From an uncultured Campylobacter sp. (GTDB lineage: Bacteria; Campylobacterota; Campylobacteria; Campylobacterales; Campylobacteraceae), in the NCBI GenBank assembly GCA_934728065.1, contig CAKVDW010000012.1, positions 1 to 64,000 on the forward strand: a DNA stretch of 64,000 nt, read 5' to 3'. Of the stretch, positions 36,206-45,273 are shown in pieces. The position numbers were made by a program, and so were the translations under genes. How positions within the stretch are numbered: the stretch's first letter is position 1; each line of letters opens with the position of its first letter. The notes beneath the pieces were generated by a model. The model ran no database searches, was not told the origin of the DNA, and was given only the letters and a program-made list of their open reading frames with translations.

Positions 36206-36550
36206 TTATTTTTTCAGCACCCAGCCAAGCCAAGCGCAAAAAATACTCAAAACCAAAACAATAAAATTTTGCGTGGCGTAATTGCCCATCAAGGCAATAT
36301 TTGTAAGAGAAAGCATAAAGCCTGCTACGCTACTGTAAATACAAATACTGCTCATAGTGCCATTTTCCACAGCCTTGCGACAAGGACAGTGCTTATAAAG
36401 TCCTTTCAATGCGCTTTTTTTCTGTGGTGCATTTGGTTGAATAGCGTTTAATTCGTTATGTTTTTGGGCAAATTTCGCCCCTAAAAGTGCTATAAAAGAC
36501 AAAAAAGCAAGATAGTAACCTAAAAGTATAAAAATTTTATCAAAGAGCAT
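36206..36550 (-). CDS. small inner-membrane protein (114 aa)
   Basis: Two to three hydrophobic segments (about 6-27, 68-90, 92-110) around a polar loop with the sequence CPCRKAVENG. No recognised function. It overlaps the MBL-fold gene upstream by 11 bases. The same pair occurs next to nadE in C. jejuni, as I recall. Confidence 0.72.
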   Translation of the reverse strand: MLFDKIFILLGYYLAFLSFIALLGAKFAQKHNELNAIQPNAPQKKSALKGLYKHCPCRKAVENGTMSSICIYSSVAGFMLSLTNIALMGNYATQNFIVLVLSIFCAWLGWVLKK

Positions 36551-37136
36551 TGATAAAATACCTTAAATTTGCTTGTTCGGCTTGTAATGAAGTTTCATCG
36601 CCGTGTCCTGGTAAAAGGCGCAAATCTTGCTTAAATTTCGCCACTCTTTCAAGGCTTTGGCGCATTAAATTCGCATCAGAGTAAGGAAAATCGTAGCGCC
36701 CAACCGTGCCTTTAAACAAAAAATCCCCGCTAAAAGCCACATTTTCGCCCACAAGCTCTATCATACAGCAGCCCGGGGTGTGTCCTGCGAAGTGCAAAAA
36801 GCGAAATTTCACGCCCGAAATGTCAAGCTCGTTTTCATCAGCCACCAAAAAATCCGCCTTTGCGTGCAAATGCCCCATTTCAAAGGGGTCTGCAAGCATA
36901 AATTCATCATCTTTGTGTATGTAAATGGGGATTTGAAACTCTTTTTTTACCGCCGCGCAGTCCCAAATGTGGTCAAAATGTCCGTGCGTGCATAAAATGG
37001 CTCGTGGATTTGTCGCATTTTGGCGCACAAATTCAGCCCCACCTTGCCCCGCATCGATGATGAAATCGCCCTTTGCGTGCTTGATGATATAACAATTTGT
37101 CGCATAAACCCCGCAAGGCTTGGCTATGATTTGCAT
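36540..37136 (-). CDS. metallo-beta-lactamase-fold hydrolase (glyoxalase II-like)
   Basis: A 198-residue cytosolic zinc hydrolase. The metal motif HGHFDH is at 51-56; the other ligands are in AGHTPGC, SGDFLF and LPGHGDET. It resembles small glyoxalase II or YcbL-type proteins; substrate not known. The ATG at 37136 follows GGGAGTAAAA; an in-frame ATG 48 bases upstream would add residues that do not fit the family. Confidence 0.85.
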   Translation of the reverse strand: MQIIAKPCGVYATNCYIIKHAKGDFIIDAGQGGAEFVRQNATNPRAILCTHGHFDHIWDCAAVKKEFQIPIYIHKDDEFMLADPFEMGHLHAKADFLVADENELDISGVKFRFLHFAGHTPGCCMIELVGENVAFSGDFLFKGTVGRYDFPYSDANLMRQSLERVAKFKQDLRLLPGHGDETSLQAEQANLRYFINAL

Positions 37137-37208
37137 TTTTACTCCCATAAATCTTTGCGCCATTATAGCAAAAATTCGGCTCAAATTTTGATTTATTTTT
37201 CAGTTTAT

Positions 37209-37226
37209 TTGGAATAATTTTTGCTT
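37209..37226 (+). promoter_or_regulatory. sigma-54 (RpoN) promoter
   Basis: TTGGAATAATTTTTGCTT matches the RpoN consensus TTGGAAC-R-N4-TTGCTT at all but one base, with the exact ten-base spacing between GG and GC. It lies 35 bases before the 58-codon gene. In Campylobacter RpoN drives middle flagellar genes. Confidence 0.8.
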
Positions 37227-37260
37227 GTTTTCCATAAAATATTTTTTGAAAGGATAAACA

Positions 37261-37437
37261 ATGTTAAAAAATATTGTAGTTGCCACACTTGTAGCGGTAA
37301 TTTTAGGTGCTGGTAGTATAGATATAAGAGATTTATCCGGTCAATTTCAAAATGGTAATTTTATCTTTACAGCAAAAAATTCATCTGGTAATGTCAATTA
37401 TCCAAAACAAATTGTTGTATCTTTATTCATAAAATAA
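37261..37437 (+). CDS. small exported or membrane protein (58 aa), sigma-54 regulon
   Basis: ATG after AAAGGATAAACA, 58 codons. Residues 4-17 are hydrophobic (IVVATLVAVILGAG), so it is a signal peptide or single membrane helix, followed by a polar beta-rich tail. I do not recognise the family. The sigma-54 promoter 35 bases upstream and the gene ten bases downstream suggest a two-gene unit expressed with flagellar genes. Confidence 0.65.
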   Translation: MLKNIVVATLVAVILGAGSIDIRDLSGQFQNGNFIFTAKNSSGNVNYPKQIVVSLFIK

Positions 37438-37447
37438 AGGATAAGTT

Positions 37448-37909
37448 ATGAGAATTGACAATAAATTTTATTCAATCATTCAAAACAAACAAAACATTCA
37501 AAATGAAGCCTCTTCGCAAGAATTTTCACAAATTTTAACCCAAGAGGCACAAAAACAGCAACCTAAATTTACAGGGGATTCTTTTAAGGATTATAAAAAT
37601 GGTCTAATAAGTAAAGAGGTTTATGATAAAGTCGACGCTGTTCTAAGTGGTGCAAGATATGTGGCAGGGCTTGCCTTATCTCAAAAGATGGTTGGCACAA
37701 AAATCGAGGATTATGATGTAGTTAGCGATAAATATGGAGGATTTATCAAGCAAAATGAGGTCCTAGAAAATGGAAATAGAATAGAAAAGGAAGAATGGCT
37801 TAACTCATACAAACAAGTTATCGAAAATGGTAATGTTATCCCAGCAAGTGGCAAAAGTTCGCTTGATATGACGATAGACTACCTCAACAAAGTTTTAAAA
37901 GACTTGTAG
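37448..37909 (+). CDS. hypothetical protein (153 aa), probable sigma-54 regulon
   Basis: A hydrophilic cytosolic-type protein. The Gln-rich N-terminus (residues 12-38) is probably disordered; a helical segment follows and then GTKIEDYDVVSDKYGGFI. No domain recognised. It starts ten bases after the 58-aa gene with AAAGGATAAGTT as ribosome site, so it should share its RpoN promoter. A role in or alongside flagellar assembly is inferred from regulation only. Confidence 0.75.
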   Translation: MRIDNKFYSIIQNKQNIQNEASSQEFSQILTQEAQKQQPKFTGDSFKDYKNGLISKEVYDKVDAVLSGARYVAGLALSQKMVGTKIEDYDVVSDKYGGFIKQNEVLENGNRIEKEEWLNSYKQVIENGNVIPASGKSSLDMTIDYLNKVLKDL

Positions 37910-37966
37910 TTTTAATTTGCCTTAATTTTTTTTCGCTACAATGATGAAAAAATTTAAGGCGTTTGA

Positions 37967-38839
37967 ATGGATTTTGAAGAATTAGAGCGCAAAATTTGCG
38001 ATTTTATCAACTCTTGCGTGGAAAATGCAAGGGCAAAAGGCGTTGTCATAGGGCTTAGTGGCGGACTTGACTCTGCACTTGTGGCTACGCTTTGTCAAAG
38101 GGCGTTTGCAAGCGCGCAAGGCTTGGCTAGTGGGTTACAAAGCAAGGAAAATGCTGAGCAAAGCACCTTACAAACGGATAAAGAACAAGCGGACAAAAAG
38201 GCAAGCGCGCAAGATGAAAGCCCTAAAAACGCCGAGCAAAAGGGCATTTTAGCCCTCATAATGCCAACTCAAAGCTCAAACAAAGCAAATTTAAAAGACG
38301 CTCTAATGCTTTGCGAAAGCCTAAATTTAGAGCATAAAACCATAGAAATTCAGCCCATTTTAGACGCCTTTTTAAGCGAGTGCGAAAGCCTGTGTAAAAC
38401 GCGAATGGGTAATTTGAGTGCAAGAATTCGTATGAGTTTGCTTTATGATTACTCAGCCTTAAAGGGCTATTTGGTGGTAGGCACGAGCAACAAAAGCGAG
38501 AGAATGCTAGGATATGGCACGATTTATGGGGATTTAGCCTGCGCGTTTAATCCCATAGGCGAACTTTACAAGAGCGATATTTTCGAGTTTGCGCGCTATT
38601 TGGGCGTGCCGCAATGCTTTATAGATAAAGCTCCAAGTGCTGATTTATACGAAGGGCAAAGCGATGAAAAGGAACTTGGCTTTAAGTATGCTGAAATTGA
38701 CGAGCTTTTAAAGGCTTTAAAGCGAGTAGATACCCAAAAAATAGCACGCGCGGACAAAAATTTGCTTGAAATGGTAGAAAAAAGGATAAAAACAAATGCC
38801 TTTAAAAACTCTATGCCGTTGATTTTTAAGGATATTTAG
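37967..38839 (+). CDS. nadE: NH3-dependent NAD+ synthetase with an internal insertion
   Basis: Last step of NAD synthesis: amidates deamido-NAD using ATP and ammonia. PP-loop SGGLDSALV (31-39), LSARIRMSLLYD, GTSNKSERMLGYGT and PSADLYEGQSDE are all present, so the enzyme is probably active. Residues about 47-91 are an extra low-complexity stretch (Gln, Lys, Ala, Glu, Ser) between the PP-loop helix and the next strand (ILALIMPTQ); this explains 290 residues against about 246 in C. jejuni. Adjacent lpxK, thrC and kdsB are in the C. jejuni order. Confidence 0.92.
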   Translation: MDFEELERKICDFINSCVENARAKGVVIGLSGGLDSALVATLCQRAFASAQGLASGLQSKENAEQSTLQTDKEQADKKASAQDESPKNAEQKGILALIMPTQSSNKANLKDALMLCESLNLEHKTIEIQPILDAFLSECESLCKTRMGNLSARIRMSLLYDYSALKGYLVVGTSNKSERMLGYGTIYGDLACAFNPIGELYKSDIFEFARYLGVPQCFIDKAPSADLYEGQSDEKELGFKYAEIDELLKALKRVDTQKIARADKNLLEMVEKRIKTNAFKNSMPLIFKDI

Positions 38840-38959
38840 TGAAGTTAGATTTGCAAAAAAGAATAAAATTCACAAAACAAAGCACGAATTTGTGGCGACA
38901 TTTTTTTTTAACGCCTTGTAAATTTACTCTTTTATCTCAAAACGCAAAGAAAGCCCAAA

Positions 38960-39868
38960 ATGTCGTGGCTTGATAGATATTTTTTTGAGCCAAATTTAGC
39001 CCAAAAAGTCCTTGCCTTTGCGCTTTTACCTTTTAGCTTGCTTTATGCGCTTGTGGCGGTTTTAAACACCAAATTTCGCCGCAAACTTAAATTTAACGCG
39101 CCCATCATCAGCGTGGGCAATCTCACTTTGGGGGGCAACGGCAAAACGCCCGTTTGCAAGGCTATCGCTCATCTTTTTGCGCCTACAAAGTGCGTTTTTA
39201 TCGTGCTTCGTGGCTATAAAAGAAAGAGCAAGGGGCTAGTTGTCGTTAAAAATGGCAAAGAGCCTTTGTGCAATGTCGATATAAGCGGCGATGAAGCTAT
39301 GGAGTATGCGCTTGATGAGCGGATTTTTGGGGTTATAGTGAGCGAAAACAGAGTGCAAGGCATAGAAAAAGCCCTAAATTTAGGCGCAACGCTCATTTTG
39401 CTTGATGATGGCTTTTCTAAAAGATTTATTGAAAAATTTGACATTTTGCTTGAAAGCGTGCAAAAACCGCACTTTGATTTTACCTTGCCAAGCGGGGCTT
39501 ACCGCCTGCCAAAGTGCTTTGCGAAAAAGGCTGATTTTGTGGCGTGTGAGGGCAAGGACTTTGTAAGGCACTCGCGCGCAAATGAGAACAAAAACGCCAT
39601 TTTGGTTACCGCCATAGCAAAGCCCTTTCGGCTTTATGAGCATTTTAGCAAGGCTCAGGCTTGTTATTTTTTTGCCGACCATTATAAATTTCAAAAAAAC
39701 GAGCTTGAAGCCTTGCTAAAAAAGCATCATTGTGATACACTTATGCTTACATTTAAGGACTTTGTCAAGGTGCGACAAATGGGGCTAAAAACCCAGCTCA
39801 TCGAGCTTGACATAGAACTTAAAGATGAATTTAAAAGGGCGATTTTAGCTTTTGTGGAGAAATTTTGA
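38960..39868 (+). CDS. lpxK: tetraacyldisaccharide 4'-kinase (lipid A)
   Basis: Phosphorylates the 4' position of the lipid A disaccharide at the inner membrane. 302 residues, with the N-terminal membrane helix (about 13-33), the P-loop GNLTLGGNGKTP (about 53-64) and LRGYKRKSKG downstream. LILLDDGF holds the catalytic DD. ATG overlap with thrC: its stop shares a base with the thrC start (TGATG). Confidence 0.92.
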   Translation: MSWLDRYFFEPNLAQKVLAFALLPFSLLYALVAVLNTKFRRKLKFNAPIISVGNLTLGGNGKTPVCKAIAHLFAPTKCVFIVLRGYKRKSKGLVVVKNGKEPLCNVDISGDEAMEYALDERIFGVIVSENRVQGIEKALNLGATLILLDDGFSKRFIEKFDILLESVQKPHFDFTLPSGAYRLPKCFAKKADFVACEGKDFVRHSRANENKNAILVTAIAKPFRLYEHFSKAQACYFFADHYKFQKNELEALLKKHHCDTLMLTFKDFVKVRQMGLKTQLIELDIELKDEFKRAILAFVEKF

Positions 39869-41274
39869 TGAATTTAACAAGCACGAGAAACGAAGATGAA
39901 AGCGTGGATTTTAAACGCGCCATTTTAGCCCCAAGTGCAAGCTTTGGCGGGCTTTACGCGCCCTTGCATTTGCCAGAATTTAACGGCTATGAATTTAAGG
40001 ATTTAAGCTATCAAAAATTTGCGCTTAAACTCATCGTAAGCTTTAAGTTTAGCCTTGATGAGCTGTTTGAAAAGGCTCTTAAAAGTTACGGGAAATTTGA
40101 TGATGAAAAATGCCCTATAAAACTCACGCGCATAAACGACAAACTTTTCATCAACGAGCTTTATCACGGACCGACAAGAGCCTTTAAAGATATGGCTTTA
40201 CAGCCTTTTGGCGTGCTTTTAAGCGAGCTAGCGGGAAATAAAAATTTTTTGATAATGTGCGCTACAAGTGGTGATACAGGACCTGCCACGCTTAAAAGTT
40301 TTGAAAATGTCGCAAATGTAAAAGTGGCTTGCCTTTATCCAGCCACAGGCACAAGCCGTTTTCAAGCCTTACAAATGACGAGTTTAAAAGCGTCAAATTT
40401 AAAAAGTTTTGCTATAAATGGCGATTTTGACGCGGCTCAAAAAGCACTTAAAAATTTGCTCGCAGATGATGAATTTAAGGGCGCATTAAGAGCAAATGAC
40501 ACAGAATTAAGCGCGGCAAATTCAGTAAATTTTGGGCGCATTTTATTTCAAATCATTTATCATTACTATGCTTTGGTGCAACTTGATGAAAAAGCCGATA
40601 TTATAGTGCCTAGCGGCAATTTTGGAGACGCTTTGGGCGCTTATTATGCTAAAAAAATGGGCGCAAAAATAAGGCGCATAAAAATCGCTTCAAATGCAAA
40701 CAACATTCTTACGGATTTTTTCACAAAGGGCGAGTATGACTTGCGCGCAAGGGTGCTTAAAAAGACGATTTCACCAGCTATGGATATACTTGTAAGCTCA
40801 AATGTAGAAAGGTTGATTTTTGATAAATTTGGAGCAAAACGCACAAAAGAACTTTACGAGCAGCTTCAAAACGAGCATTTTTTTGCGCTCACAAAAAGCG
40901 AGTTAGATGAGCTAAAAGCGGACTTTGATGCGGATTTTTGTGATGATGATGAGTGTAAAACTTATATAAAAAATTTCGCCAAAAGCTCGCTCATCGACCC
41001 GCACACCGCCACTTGCTTTAAACTTTTAGACAAAAATCAAACAAGCATTATCACCTCCACAGCAGAATGGACGAAATTTACGCCAAGTATGGCGCAAGCG
41101 TTGTTTGATGAGCCTTGTGCGGACGAAAAAGCCACTATGCTTAAAATCGCGCACAAATTTAACTATGGCTTAAAAGATGGCATTGTGGCACTTTTTGACA
41201 AGGCAGATGAAAAGGGGCGAATTTACGAGCTAGATGAGCTGAAAAGTTCTATTTTAGAGTGGATAAAACGATGA
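39868..41274 (+). CDS. thrC: threonine synthase
   Basis: PLP enzyme that makes threonine from O-phosphohomoserine. 468 residues, the longer class of the family. PLP lysine K107 in HGPTRAFKDMA; phosphate-binding SGDTGPA and the C-terminal TATCFKLL block are present. The stop overlaps the kdsB start (ATGA). Confidence 0.94.
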   Translation: MNLTSTRNEDESVDFKRAILAPSASFGGLYAPLHLPEFNGYEFKDLSYQKFALKLIVSFKFSLDELFEKALKSYGKFDDEKCPIKLTRINDKLFINELYHGPTRAFKDMALQPFGVLLSELAGNKNFLIMCATSGDTGPATLKSFENVANVKVACLYPATGTSRFQALQMTSLKASNLKSFAINGDFDAAQKALKNLLADDEFKGALRANDTELSAANSVNFGRILFQIIYHYYALVQLDEKADIIVPSGNFGDALGAYYAKKMGAKIRRIKIASNANNILTDFFTKGEYDLRARVLKKTISPAMDILVSSNVERLIFDKFGAKRTKELYEQLQNEHFFALTKSELDELKADFDADFCDDDECKTYIKNFAKSSLIDPHTATCFKLLDKNQTSIITSTAEWTKFTPSMAQALFDEPCADEKATMLKIAHKFNYGLKDGIVALFDKADEKGRIYELDELKSSILEWIKR

Positions 41275-41981
41275 TAATCATACCCGCAAGGCTCAAATCC
41301 ACAAGGTTTGCCGAGAAAATTTTATGCGACATAAAGGGTTTGCCTATGTTTGTGGCTACTGCAAAGCGTGTGAGCGAGGTTGATACGGTGTGCGTGGCGG
41401 TTGATGATGAAAAAGTGCTTGATATAGCGCACAAATACGGCTTAAAAGCCGTGATGACAAGCAGCACACACGAAAGCGGCACGGACAGGATAAACGAAGC
41501 TTGCGAAATTTTAGCCCTTAAAGACAGCCAAATCATCATCAATGTCCAAGCGGACGAGCCTTTCATCGAGCCGCAAAATTTGCACGCCTTTAAGGAATTT
41601 GCAAGTTCTTGCCTTGACAAAGATGCTTTTATGGCAAGTTGCTTTAAAAAAAGCGACACCAAAGCCTGCGATGATGCGAATTTGGTTAAGGTTGTAACGG
41701 ACACGCAAGGCTTTGCGCTTTATTTTTCGCGCTCTAAAATCCCTTATGAACGCGCCGAGTATCAGCATTTTAAGGCGCATTTAGGCATTTATGCTTACAC
41801 CGTGCGGGCTTTGCGCGAATTTTGCGCCTTTAAAAGCAGTGCCTTAGAGCAAGCAGAAAAGTTAGAGCAACTTCGCGCCCTAGAAAATGGGCGCAAAATC
41901 AAAATGCTTGAAATCAAAACTCAAAGCATAGGCATTGACAGCAAAGAAGACTATGAAAGAGCGATGAAAATTTTTGGCTGA
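41271..41981 (+). CDS. kdsB: 3-deoxy-manno-octulosonate cytidylyltransferase
   Basis: Activates Kdo as CMP-Kdo for the LOS inner core. 236 residues. It begins with the nucleotidyl-transferase block MIIIPARLKSTRF, followed by SGTDRINEA and IINVQADEPFI with the metal-binding Asp. The ATG at 41271 overlaps the thrC stop; the earlier in-frame start at 41259 lies within thrC and lacks a ribosome site. Confidence 0.95.
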   Translation: MIIIPARLKSTRFAEKILCDIKGLPMFVATAKRVSEVDTVCVAVDDEKVLDIAHKYGLKAVMTSSTHESGTDRINEACEILALKDSQIIINVQADEPFIEPQNLHAFKEFASSCLDKDAFMASCFKKSDTKACDDANLVKVVTDTQGFALYFSRSKIPYERAEYQHFKAHLGIYAYTVRALREFCAFKSSALEQAEKLEQLRALENGRKIKMLEIKTQSIGIDSKEDYERAMKIFG

Positions 41982-42050
41982 ATTTGATTTTAGCCCTTTG
42001 ATTAAAGATGAAATAAGCAAATCATTAGGCAGGTTTAAAATAATGAAAAT

Positions 42051-42800
42051 TTAACCCATCGCTGTCATTTGATAGCTTTCTACAAGCTTTTGCACTAACA
42101 AATTCCAGCCATCAACCAGCACAAATATCAGCAGTTTAAAGGGTAGCGAAATCATAACAGGAGGCAACATCATCATACCCATAGACATTAACACCGAACT
42201 TACGACCATATCGATAACAAGAAAGGGTAAGTAAATGAGAAAGCCTATTTCAAAGGCGGTTTTAAGCTCTGAAATCATAAAAGCTGGCACTATAATGGTT
42301 AAAGGCACTTCTTCTATGGTTTTGGGATTTGGTAAATTTCGTATGCGGTAAAACAGCGCGAGGTCTTTTTCGCGTGTATTTTGCAACATAAAGTCTTTAA
42401 AAGGGCGAGCTGACCTATTAAAAGCTTCTTCATAGCCTATTTGTTCTGCTAAATATGGCTTTATGCCCTCATTATAAGCCTTAGTTGCTGTGGGTTCCAT
42501 TATAAAAAAGGTTAAAATGAGAGCAAAGGTAACTAAAATAGTATTTGGCGGCATAGTTGTTGTTCCCATAGCTTGGCGCAAGAATGAAAACACAACCACA
42601 AGTCGCAAAAATGAAGTCATTACAAAGATTATAGTGGGTGCAAGGGCGAGTATGGTTAGAACAATGACTATATTAAGCACTGTTACAAGCTGTTTTGGAG
42701 TATTTGGCGCACTTAGGCTTAAATTTACAGTCGGTATAGTCGCATCAGGAGCAGCAAACATCACACCACAAAGCAAAAAAAGTAAAAAAAGTCTTTTCAC
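42051..42800 (-). CDS. fliP: flagellar biosynthesis protein FliP
   Basis: Core subunit of the flagellar type III export gate. 249 residues with a signal peptide (1-17) and four membrane helices. Family blocks: MTSFLRLVVVFSFLRQAMGT, PNTILVTFALILTFFIM and ISELKTAFEIGFLIYLPFLVIDMVV. It is transcribed alone towards kdsB. Confidence 0.96.
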   Translation of the reverse strand: MKRLFLLFLLCGVMFAAPDATIPTVNLSLSAPNTPKQLVTVLNIVIVLTILALAPTIIFVMTSFLRLVVVFSFLRQAMGTTTMPPNTILVTFALILTFFIMEPTATKAYNEGIKPYLAEQIGYEEAFNRSARPFKDFMLQNTREKDLALFYRIRNLPNPKTIEEVPLTIIVPAFMISELKTAFEIGFLIYLPFLVIDMVVSSVLMSMGMMMLPPVMISLPFKLLIFVLVDGWNLLVQKLVESYQMTAMG

Positions 42801-42874
42801 ACACTCACCTTAAAAAATATCCCTAAATTTTACCCTTTTCACACTGAAATTTGGGTTAAATTATTTTTATTTTA

Positions 42875-43264
42875 CTAAATTTTCTTTATCATTAATCCTT
42901 GATGAATTTCAGCCTCTAATTCATCAAGATAAAACACACCAAAATTCTCATCATCACTGCTTTTAAAGCGTGTTTTACCAAGATTTATAAATTCTTGCTT
43001 TATATTTTTATCCTCATCAAAAACAATCTTAGAAAAAATGCGAATCCAACTCAAATCATTTGCACACACGCAAATACAAACTTTTGGATTGTTTTGAAGT
43101 TGCTTAAACATTGCTTTGTTGGTGTTCATACAGTAATAAATTCTATCATTTATTAATGTAGCACTGCCTATGGGACGAGAAATGGGACGGTCATTTACGC
43201 AGGTGCTTAAAATTTGAATGCTATTTTGTTTTAAAAAATCCATAATTTCTTTTGCATTGCCCAT
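42875..43264 (-). CDS. small FMN-binding split-barrel (pyridoxamine-5'-phosphate-oxidase-like) protein
   Basis: 129 residues with the split-barrel pattern: NSIQILSTCVNDRPISRPIG, RIYYCMNTNKAMFKQLQNNPKVCIC. Such proteins bind flavin or haem; the Campylobacter haem-degrading HugZ has the same fold but is longer. It is 46 bases downstream of the binding-protein genes and may be their last operon member, which would suit a reductive metal-release role (inference). Confidence 0.75.
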   Translation of the reverse strand: MGNAKEIMDFLKQNSIQILSTCVNDRPISRPIGSATLINDRIYYCMNTNKAMFKQLQNNPKVCICVCANDLSWIRIFSKIVFDEDKNIKQEFINLGKTRFKSSDDENFGVFYLDELEAEIHQGLMIKKI

Positions 43265-43310
43265 TGTGTTTCCTTAACTTTAAATAAAGTAAGATTTATT
43301 TTAGCACAAC

Positions 43311-44288
43311 TTACTTAAGATTACCTGCTTTACTTGAAGGATTGAGAATTTTTGCTAACTGTTCTTCGTTTAAATCAAGTCCATAAAACTCTTTAAAATG
43401 TCTTTTAAATTCCTCTTTTATATCAATTTTTCCAAAAAGTTTTGGGTGATTTTTGCTGGCTAAAAATTTCAAAACAACGCTCAAATCTAAATTTGGAGCA
43501 AAGGGACGGTAAGTTCCAAGTGGAAGCTTATAAACTGCTTTGTTTTGTATAGCTTTAATTTTATTAAATTTTGGTTCTTTAAAAAAATCTTGTGGCTGAG
43601 CCTGAGTAAAATTACTTATATAAATAATATCAGGGTTAAGACGGTATAACTCTTCTATATTTATACCGCCGTCCCCATTTGAAATGGATTTATAGGCATT
43701 TACTGCTCCACTTTTTTCTAAAAGATAGTCTGCAAAAAGACCTCCAAGTCTTATTTTGCCATCTTGATATGTAAATACAATCACGGCAGTAGGCTTTTTC
43801 ACATCTTTTGTTTTATCTTTTATTTGCTTTTCAACCAAAGTGATTTCATCGATGAGTTTGCTACTTTTTTCATTAAGATTTATCTTGTATTCAAGTTCTT
43901 TAAGCCAATGTCTTAAGACCTCTTTAGAGTTGTAATTTTCCTTGTTTGTCTCAAGTTCTATTAAATTCACTCCAGCTTTTTTAAGAGCCTCACAAAGCTT
44001 AAAATTCGTTTTATGGCAAATATAAATATCGGCATTAAGCGCTAAAAGCTCTTCTAAATTTTGGTCATTTGAAGCCTTGATTTGACGAATTTTTGGATAA
44101 AACTCTGCTGCTAAAGAATTTATAAGAGCATTTTTGGCTGATTGAGGCATAAAGATTATTTGGTTGTTGTGGCTAAAATATAAAACCACTGAAGGCACAG
44201 GCCAAACACCTGTTATGGCAATTTTTTGAGTTTGAGCAAAAAATATGTTAATGCCAATCACCAAACATAATAAAATTTTTTTCATCAT
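43311..44288 (-). CDS. periplasmic metal-chelate binding protein (paralogue 3)
   Basis: A 325-residue class III binding protein with signal peptide 1-18 (ending FFAQ). It shares LEELLALNADIYICHK, INIEELYRLNPDIIYISNF and FKRHFKEFYGLDLNEEQL with the other two paralogues. Two adjacent ATGs open it; either is possible. 16 bases separate it from the upstream paralogue. No permease or ATPase is nearby, so it probably works with the transporter at 30-32 kb or another elsewhere. Confidence 0.86.
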   Translation of the reverse strand: MMKKILLCLVIGINIFFAQTQKIAITGVWPVPSVVLYFSHNNQIIFMPQSAKNALINSLAAEFYPKIRQIKASNDQNLEELLALNADIYICHKTNFKLCEALKKAGVNLIELETNKENYNSKEVLRHWLKELEYKINLNEKSSKLIDEITLVEKQIKDKTKDVKKPTAVIVFTYQDGKIRLGGLFADYLLEKSGAVNAYKSISNGDGGINIEELYRLNPDIIYISNFTQAQPQDFFKEPKFNKIKAIQNKAVYKLPLGTYRPFAPNLDLSVVLKFLASKNHPKLFGKIDIKEEFKRHFKEFYGLDLNEEQLAKILNPSSKAGNLK

Positions 44289-44304
44289 TTTTCCTTATTT
44301 AAAT

Positions 44305-45270
44305 TTATTTGATTTTTCCAGCCTCTCTTTTTGGGTGCAAAATAAGCTCAAGCTGTTTCTCATTTAAATCAAGTCCGTAAAATTCTTTAAAATGCCTTTT
44401 AAACTCGTTTTTTGGCTCTATATCTTTGAAATGTTCAGGGTAATTTGTTTTTGCAAGATATAAAAGCACGGGAGCTACATCTAAGTTTGGCGCATAGGGT
44501 CTATAAGTAGCAAGTGGAAGCTTATAAACTCTTTTGTTTTTTATCGCATCTATACCTTGCCATTTTTTGTTATTGATTAAATCCTCAGGTTGAGCTGGAG
44601 TAAAATTTGTAAGATAAATCACTTCGGGGTTAAGTTGATAAAGTTCTTCTAAATTTATAATATCATCGGTATTTGTTATATTTTTATGCACATATTCAAG
44701 TCCGCTTTTTTCCAAATAATAAGGCTTTACTCCAACGCTTATTTTTTGTTCATCAAGCCTTAAAATAACAGCTCTATGCTTTTTAACACCTTTAAGCCTT
44801 TGAGCTATTTGATTTTCAGTTTCTGTAATGTTGGCTATAAGTTTTTGGCTTTTCTCTCTTATGTCAAAATAATTTTCAAGTTCTTTCAACCAATATTCAA
44901 TGGTTTTTTTCATATCATAATTATCCACATTGACGCTAAATAAGTGTGATTTTAAGCCAGCTTTTTTAAGTCCCTCATAAAGTTTTATATCCGCACTATG
45001 CCCAAAATACAAATCAGCATCCAACAATAAAAGCTGCTCTAAATTTTCATTGCTTCCACTTTTAATATTTTTAATTTCTGGCTTAAGTTCGATGACTACT
45101 GAATTTTTAATGGCATTCAAACCAGCTTTTGGGACATAAACCAACTTTGCGTTTGTAAAAAATGCCAAAACTGAAGGCATAGGCCAAAGTCCGCCAAATA
45201 CAACAACTTTTAGTTCTTTGCAAGGGGAGAAACTAAAAATTAAAAGTATGCAAAAAAATATCTTTTTCAA
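44305..45270 (-). CDS. periplasmic metal-chelate binding protein (paralogue 2)
   Basis: A 321-residue class III binding protein with signal peptide 1-17. A 52-residue stretch from LNPEVIYLTNF to YRPYAPNLD is identical to the protein at 26195-27178, and the DNA for it is 98 % identical, while the rest is clearly diverged. It starts three bases after the GATase-like gene, so these genes are one operon. Confidence 0.87.
   Translation of the reverse strand: MKKIFFCILLIFSFSPCKELKVVVFGGLWPMPSVLAFFTNAKLVYVPKAGLNAIKNSVVIELKPEIKNIKSGSNENLEQLLLLDADLYFGHSADIKLYEGLKKAGLKSHLFSVNVDNYDMKKTIEYWLKELENYFDIREKSQKLIANITETENQIAQRLKGVKKHRAVILRLDEQKISVGVKPYYLEKSGLEYVHKNITNTDDIINLEELYQLNPEVIYLTNFTPAQPEDLINNKKWQGIDAIKNKRVYKLPLATYRPYAPNLDVAPVLLYLAKTNYPEHFKDIEPKNEFKRHFKEFYGLDLNEKQLELILHPKREAGKIK
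44473..44631 (-). repeat. gene-conversion-like tract, copy 2
   Basis: Partner of 26852-27010: 159 bases with three differences on opposite chromosome strands. It encodes the strand-loop region of the C-lobe. Confidence 0.9.
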
Positions 45271-45273
45271 ATT

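Noticed and set aside
36206-36550. CPCRKAVENG in the small membrane protein as a thioredoxin or metal site
   Set aside because: Only one short CxC in a loop, with no thioredoxin fold around it; not enough to claim a function.
38911-38919. Run of nine T before lpxK as a phase-variation tract
   Set aside because: It lies outside the supported coding regions and no promoter elements flank it.
38840-38971. GTG-started 43-codon ORF between nadE and lpxK
   Set aside because: It overlaps the lpxK start, has poor composition and no recognisable features; probably chance.
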